DNA from: JBHPFQ01 sp042571625
GTDB lineage: Bacteria; Patescibacteriota; Minisyncoccia; Portnoybacterales; UBA2143
NCBI GenBank assembly: GCA_042571625.1
Contig: JBHPFQ010000022.1
Location: 1-9,869, forward strand
DNA: 9,869 nt
Direction: 5' to 3'
The position numbers and the translations under genes are program-made. The notes beneath the pieces are model-generated. The model searched no databases. It was given only the letters and a program-made list of their open reading frames with translations, and was not told where the DNA came from. Below, piece by piece: positions 5,308 through 9,869 of the stretch; within the stretch, counting starts at the first letter, position 1, and each line of letters opens with the position of its first letter.

Positions 5308-6882
5308 TTAAGTTTTTAACTTTCTGCAAAAAATCCTATCCTTAAATCCTTCAAACTCTTCCAATTTAAAAATCCACGATAAAAGAAAATATAAAGACAA
5401 ACCGAAAATACCTGTTATGCCACCCTTTAAAAACATTTTTAAAGGATCAATCTCTGGCATTAAATTAGTCAAATAATTTAAAATAAAATATGATAATCCA
5501 ACAGAAACTAAAGATAATGATAAAATTTTAAAACCAGAAATTAGAATATTTTTTCCATCAAGAAAACCTACCTTTCTATGCAAAAAAATAAAAAGCATAA
5601 AAATTAAAAAGACACTACCGATAGCAAATCCTAAAGCCAATCCAGCCACGCCTAAAAATTTAGAAAAATACCAACCAAAAGAGATACGAATAACAGCTGT
5701 AAAGAAAGCCAAAATAAAAGGCGTCCAAGCATCTTCCCACGCTAAGAAACCACGAATTAAAAGAAGAATCAATCCTTCGGCAAAAAGTCCAAGACAAAAA
5801 AACATCAAAGTTTGCCCAATACGCAAAGTGTCTAACCATGCAAATTGTCCGCTTTTAAAAGCAACTTGGATAATCTGCAACCTCAAAACAATGATCATAG
5901 ATGATGCCGGAAGAATAAAAAATAAAATCTGGCGAAACGTTATAGAAAAAGTCCTAACATATTCTTTTTTATCATTATTTTGAGCGCTCTCAGATAATTT
6001 AGGAAAAGCAGCAACAGCAAAAGATAATGCCAGAACACCTAATGGAAAACTAAAAATATTATAAGCAGTATTATATACTGCAATGCTTCCAATAGCTAAT
6101 AAAGAAGCAAAAGCCGTAAAAACCCAAAAAGTTATTTGATAACAAAATACGCTTAAAAATCTCGGACCAACTAATTTTAAAACTCTTTTAAAGCCCCCAA
6201 ATCTTAAATCAAAAATAGGCTTCCAACGAAAACCAAGTAAGTATGCTGTTGGCAACTGAATAGACATATGCAAAAAAGCACCTAAAACAACTCCATAAGC
6301 CAAACCAACCAGACCAAAATATTTAACTAAAAATAAAGCTCCAAAAATTATTCCCAAATTATACATAATAGGAGCTAAAGAATATACCAAAAAACGACGA
6401 GAGCTCTGCAAAATACCGCTGAATAATGCGCTAATTCCTAAAAATATTGGGCTCAACATCATAACTCTAGTCATCTTAATCGTAATAACTAAACTTTTCA
6501 GTTCAAAACCAGGCGCAATTAATCTTGCCAAATACGGCATAAATACAACCATCAAAGAACATACAATAATTAAAACAAATATAATAAAATTTAAAACATC
6601 ATTTGCAAGATACCACGATTCATCGCTATCTTTTTGAAGATAACTAATAAAAACAGGAATAAAACCAGCGGAAATAACACCGGAAATCAAAAAATAATAA
6701 ACAAAATCAGGAATACGAAAAGAAGCGTAATAAATATCCAAGGCTCGGCTAGCCCCAAACAAACCTAGCAAAACCCTATCACGATAAAGCCCAATAAATC
6801 TACTTACTAAAGAAGCCGCTCCTAAAATCACAGCGGCCATAGCAATAGTGTTAGTTTTTTTACCTAATAATTTCTTTATCAT
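5308..6882 (-). CDS. murJ: Lipid II flippase MurJ (MviN family)
   Basis: An integral membrane protein of 524 aa that moves the peptidoglycan precursor lipid II across the cytoplasmic membrane. The N-terminal signature is clear: VSRFIGLYRDRVLLGLFG at 26-43 and ALDIYYASFRIPDF at about 47-60, followed by ISGVISAGFIPVF, with hydrophobic segments throughout as expected for the 14-helix MOP-superfamily fold. By alignment with E. coli MurJ, Arg28, Arg34 and Asp49 correspond to the important Arg18, Arg24 and Asp39. The site of E. coli Arg52 is occupied by an aromatic residue here (FVYYF), so that charge is not conserved. The ATG overlaps the DUF4012 stop by 1 nt (TAATG), implying coupled translation. 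The C-terminus ends in a short basic tail. Confidence 0.96.
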   Translation of the reverse strand: MIKKLLGKKTNTIAMAAVILGAASLVSRFIGLYRDRVLLGLFGASRALDIYYASFRIPDFVYYFLISGVISAGFIPVFISYLQKDSDESWYLANDVLNFIIFVLIIVCSLMVVFMPYLARLIAPGFELKSLVITIKMTRVMMLSPIFLGISALFSGILQSSRRFLVYSLAPIMYNLGIIFGALFLVKYFGLVGLAYGVVLGAFLHMSIQLPTAYLLGFRWKPIFDLRFGGFKRVLKLVGPRFLSVFCYQITFWVFTAFASLLAIGSIAVYNTAYNIFSFPLGVLALSFAVAAFPKLSESAQNNDKKEYVRTFSITFRQILFFILPASSMIIVLRLQIIQVAFKSGQFAWLDTLRIGQTLMFFCLGLFAEGLILLLIRGFLAWEDAWTPFILAFFTAVIRISFGWYFSKFLGVAGLALGFAIGSVFLIFMLFIFLHRKVGFLDGKNILISGFKILSLSLVSVGLSYFILNYLTNLMPEIDPLKMFLKGGITGIFGLSLYFLLSWIFKLEEFEGFKDRIFCRKLKT

Positions 6883-9680
6883 TAGAAACTAAAAGCTGTT
6901 CCTGAAAATCTGTCCTGAATTAAATCCTCAATTAATTTATCTGGATACTGCCAAGAAATTTTCCATCCATCCGGATAATTTAACCCATGAATAAATTTAC
7001 TGCCAATACTACCCGATTGCTTTTGTGCTAATAAACTATAACTATCTGTTGATTTAGTCAAATCAATCTTAAAAGGTAATTTATATTTATATGTTAAAAC
7101 AGAAGTTTCTCCAGGGCTTACATAAACCCAATTCCCAAAAACCGTCTTATTATTCTCAGTAAAAATTTGTGTACCACTCTCTTTATCAACAATCATATTT
7201 TCTTCAATAGAACTAACTAGTAAATCTTTTTTAAAATTATTTTTTTGATAATCAATAGGAGGATTATATATTTCTAAACTTTGTCCTTCAGCAGAAATTA
7301 ATTCACTCCCAAGTGGTAAATAAACCCTCAAATAATTTGCATTTACACGATTCCACCAATCATAATCCATATCTCCTCCATCGTGCTTACGAATAATAGA
7401 TAGCGTATCAATAATTGAACCATCTTCCTGAATTTCGGCCTGATGATTTATTGTTTCTTTAATCACTCTATCCGTTTTAAACCCATTTATATTAGATGAT
7501 ACCACGCTAAGATAATCTTTATCCGTTTCTAAAATTTGACCAGCCCAACCCTCATTAATAATGAAATCTTCTAAATTTTCATCTTTAAAATAAAATAAAA
7601 TATGCTTTTCAGCTAAACAATTAATTATAATTTCCGCAGCTTGTTTCTGTTCTTGAGAAGAAAGCTGATTTAATTTCTCAACAAACTTTGGAGTAAAATC
7701 AGCCAAAATCTTTTTCGGTCTATTAAGTTCTTTGTCAAAATCAACTTCAACTTTTTGCTGGACCAATTCAACAAAATTATCCGCCGTAAGAGTAATTTCA
7801 TATTCTGGCATATCGATAGAACCGGTTAATCTTAACAACCGCTCAATAACAACAGGCGTAAAACTTATTACACCATCAACAGTAGGGCCTCCTGTTTTTT
7901 CATAAAACCAAGATATTTTATCAGCGGAATTTGGAAAATCAGCAAACCAATTTGCATCATGCATTGACCATGCTGTGCTTATTTTTTGAATAGGCTTAGG
8001 CGGAATAATCTTTTCATGAAGCTGTCCATCGGCATTAAAAACTCCGTCAATAAAAAGCTCTCTAATCTGTCCCTTGTACAACTTCAAAAGTCCATATGTG
8101 CCAATGAATCCACCTGTTGCTCTAATCTCGCTATTATTTTGAAAAATCAATAAATACTGACGTGGATTATCACTCCCTAAAATCCCCATCAATGCTTCTG
8201 AATAGACTGAAGCGCCATCCAATAATTTCTCTACAATTGGCAATTTCTTCTTAAGTTCTAAAACTTTCTCTTGAATATCAAATGGCAAAGATTCAACTTC
8301 TACATAACCTAGCTCATTATTCGCTAATCTTATTTTATGAAGAGCGCCAGCTAAATCATTCTGGCTTAAATTTAATAAATCGGTCAAAGAATCTTTCTCA
8401 ATAATATTTTCTTTTTCCGTGTCTGGCAATTCAATCATGTCAAACCAATTTGTAAAAGAAAACGAACTCATGGCCGAAGATAATCCTTGTCCTGCTTCCG
8501 CTAAATTTTCTCCAACTTTTATTAAATGATTTCCGGAAGAAATCAATGAACCGCCAGGCAAACGCTCCAATATTCCTATTGTCATTTGTCCTAATTTACT
8601 AATTTCCTGATGAGCCTGAAAAAAACTTTGATTAGCCAAGCTAAAATTCTGTTCCGCATCCTGCCAATTTGTCTGTTCTATTGAATCTTTTGCATCTAAA
8701 AGATTCTGCACCGCGACCATACTATTACTCATAGCTTCATCTTTAATAGAAAATCCTTTACTTAATAAGGTAGCTCCTGGAATAATCAATGCAATTAAAA
8801 TACCCGTGGCAATAAATCCAATAAACGATCGAACTGGATGCTGTTTTGATTCATTGTCTCTTTTAATTGCGAGATTAGAATGCCACTCTTGTTCCGAATG
8901 AACGAAAGGCATATCTTTAAAAAGATCAATATTATTATCAATGTCTTTATCATTATTATCAGTTTTCGTAATCTTATCTTTTACGATCTCGTCATCTCCA
9001 AGATAAATACGCTCTAATTCCGATAATTTACCATGCTCTTTCTTGAGTAATTTATCTTCCTTGCCAAAAACAAGATTCCCATCGCTTATTATATTGTTAT
9101 TGTTTTCTATATTTTCCAATTCAGCTAGAATCTCTTCTTTAGTAGGAAATTCATATTCGTTATCATTTTTAACTAATGCTGGCTTTTTTTGTTCAACTGT
9201 TTCTTCAGTCTCAGTTTCAACTAATTTTTCATCTTCAAATTCTTGCTCTAATTTTAACAAATCCGCTTCTGTTATAAGCATGCTAGACTGTTCTAATTTC
9301 TTTTCTTTTTCTATTAGATTAATATCTACTTTAAATCTATTTATTTTTTTAGATGGAACAATCTGTTTTTCAAAACCTTGCTCTTCTTTTATCTTTTCAG
9401 CTACAGACTTAACAAGCCCCAAATCAGCTTCCAGTCGATCTGAAACTAATTGTTCAGCCGCTGTCAATCCAGAACCTGTTCTAATAAAACTATCTTCTGA
9501 CTGCTCTACCTTAACTGCCTTCCTTCTCGTTATATTTTCCTGTTTAGTTCTTAATCCACGTAAATCTAAAATTCTTCCAGCTACTTTAATTTTAGACATA
9601 TCCAAATCACCCGACGCTGTTATCGGCCTAATATCAAACAAAGAGGAAATTACATATTTTCTCTTATTATTCTTAACCAT
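6882..9680 (-). CDS. DUF4012 domain protein, single-span surface-exposed
   Basis: A 932-aa protein with a long cytoplasmic N-terminus of about 280 residues that is charged, Glu/Asn/Lys-rich and apparently disordered, a single membrane segment at about 285-305 (SFIGFIATGILIALIIPGA), and a large outer part. A helical stretch follows the membrane segment (about 315-490), then the DUF4012 core, with the hallmark FQNNSEIRATGGFIGTYG at about 511-528 and further conserved pieces such as SMHDANWFADFP and a GP..DGVISF motif. The C-terminal third is beta-like with no second membrane segment or sorting signal, so I infer a type II orientation. The biochemical function of DUF4012 is unknown; the family is common in CPR bacteria and Actinobacteria. 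Operon position ahead of murJ points to the cell envelope. Residues 1-50 (SLFDIRPI, KVAGRILDLRGLR) look more ordered than what follows and could be a docking motif. Confidence 0.9.
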   Translation of the reverse strand: MVKNNKRKYVISSLFDIRPITASGDLDMSKIKVAGRILDLRGLRTKQENITRRKAVKVEQSEDSFIRTGSGLTAAEQLVSDRLEADLGLVKSVAEKIKEEQGFEKQIVPSKKINRFKVDINLIEKEKKLEQSSMLITEADLLKLEQEFEDEKLVETETEETVEQKKPALVKNDNEYEFPTKEEILAELENIENNNNIISDGNLVFGKEDKLLKKEHGKLSELERIYLGDDEIVKDKITKTDNNDKDIDNNIDLFKDMPFVHSEQEWHSNLAIKRDNESKQHPVRSFIGFIATGILIALIIPGATLLSKGFSIKDEAMSNSMVAVQNLLDAKDSIEQTNWQDAEQNFSLANQSFFQAHQEISKLGQMTIGILERLPGGSLISSGNHLIKVGENLAEAGQGLSSAMSSFSFTNWFDMIELPDTEKENIIEKDSLTDLLNLSQNDLAGALHKIRLANNELGYVEVESLPFDIQEKVLELKKKLPIVEKLLDGASVYSEALMGILGSDNPRQYLLIFQNNSEIRATGGFIGTYGLLKLYKGQIRELFIDGVFNADGQLHEKIIPPKPIQKISTAWSMHDANWFADFPNSADKISWFYEKTGGPTVDGVISFTPVVIERLLRLTGSIDMPEYEITLTADNFVELVQQKVEVDFDKELNRPKKILADFTPKFVEKLNQLSSQEQKQAAEIIINCLAEKHILFYFKDENLEDFIINEGWAGQILETDKDYLSVVSSNINGFKTDRVIKETINHQAEIQEDGSIIDTLSIIRKHDGGDMDYDWWNRVNANYLRVYLPLGSELISAEGQSLEIYNPPIDYQKNNFKKDLLVSSIEENMIVDKESGTQIFTENNKTVFGNWVYVSPGETSVLTYKYKLPFKIDLTKSTDSYSLLAQKQSGSIGSKFIHGLNYPDGWKISWQYPDKLIEDLIQDRFSGTAFSF

Positions 9681-9690
9681 TATTATTCTT

Positions 9691-9720
9691 ATTATATCAC
9701 AAAATAATAGTTGTGGACAA
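9691..9720 (-). promoter_or_regulatory. Probable promoter of the DUF4012-murJ-lepA operon
   Basis: The minus strand has a perfect extended -10, TGA-TATAAT (9699-9691), with TTGTCC (9720-9715) 18 nt upstream as a weaker -35. The ATG at 9680 is 10 nt past the -10, so the leader would be only about 3-5 nt with no Shine-Dalgarno. The -35 touches the T-run of the preceding terminator. Confidence 0.65.
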
Positions 9721-9749
9721 AAAAAGCTCAGTTTTAAACTAAGCTCTTT
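9719..9749 (-). terminator. Intrinsic terminator of the gene entering from the right
   Basis: On the minus strand AGCTTAGT/ACTGAGCT (9745-9738 with 9732-9725, one G.T pair) forms an 8-bp stem with a 5-nt loop, extendable by AAAG/TTTT, followed by a T-run down to 9719. It lies about 30 nt after the stop of the partial CDS at 9781. On the plus strand the stem has a C.A mismatch and few Ts, so it is directional. Confidence 0.75.
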
Positions 9750-9780
9750 CTAAAATTTAATTTTATAATAAAATAATAGA

Positions 9781-9869
9781 TCAATTAGCAAGATCGCCAC
9801 CTGTTTCATAGTAATCTCGTTCTTCCTCATTAACAATAAATATTTGATTCCAGTCGTATCCTTTAGATA
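9781..9869 (-). CDS. C-terminal end of an unidentified protein (partial)
   Basis: The minus strand is open from the window edge to TGA at 9783-9781, giving 28 codons that end in NEEERDYYETGGDLAN. I do not recognise the protein. The acidic, mixed composition and the terminator just downstream support a real 3' end. A second minus-strand frame is also open through here to a TAG at 9752-9750, but its end is AT-rich and low in complexity, so I prefer this frame. Confidence 0.55.
   Translation of the reverse strand, partial: SKGYDWNQIFIVNEEERDYYETGGDLAN

Noticed and set aside
9043..9753. 236-codon plus-strand ORF
   Set aside because: It is antisense to the N-terminal part of the DUF4012 gene, Ser/Phe-rich as expected from the reverse of Glu/Lys-rich codons, and it runs through a promoter and terminator.
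1..9869. CRISPR array, insertion sequence or toxin-antitoxin system
   Set aside because: No regularly spaced repeats, transposase motifs or paired small genes of those types were seen; the genes are ordinary housekeeping and envelope genes.

Overview
The window looks like a piece of a small, AT-rich (about one-third G+C by eye) bacterial chromosome of the Candidate Phyla Radiation (Patescibacteria, Parcubacteria-like). Evidence for this is a large DUF4012 membrane protein in tight operon with murJ and lepA, a short FtsB with a Trp/Phe-rich tail, tRNA genes without encoded CCA, very short intergenic gaps and few Shine-Dalgarno sequences. The code appears standard: ftsB ends in TGA and a UGA-type release factor (SPF motif) is encoded. 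I cannot place it to a named lineage.

Almost everything is on the minus strand, so gene order runs from high to low coordinates. At the right edge is the 3' end of an unidentified CDS, closed by an intrinsic terminator (9719-9749). A strong extended -10 promoter (about 9691-9720) then starts a tightly packed cluster: a DUF4012 protein (6882-9680), the lipid II flippase MurJ (1-nt overlap) and the elongation factor LepA/EF4 (1-nt gap). After about 140 bp holding an unlisted 36-codon plus-strand membrane-peptide ORF, a second cluster follows: ftsB, tRNA-Gly(CCC), tRNA-Thr(CGT), a broken tRNA-Thr 3' copy, an N-terminally short prfB (RF2), ftsE, ftsX and a 62-codon basic protein with a strong Shine-Dalgarno. 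A strong palindromic terminator (85-116) ends it. A partial tRNA-Gln(CTG), whose probable promoter uses that terminator as its -35 region, runs off the left edge.

Functionally the window couples envelope growth and division (MurJ, FtsB, FtsEX and a surface-anchored DUF4012 protein) with translation (LepA, RF2, three tRNAs). The most unusual part is 2752-2820. There, a copy of the last part of the neighbouring tRNA-Thr gene is split, exactly at the position matching T-loop C56/G57, by a 32-bp GC-rich module of two perfect 16-nt hairpins. This sits directly in front of an RF2 gene that lacks the usual N-terminal domain and its programmed frameshift site.
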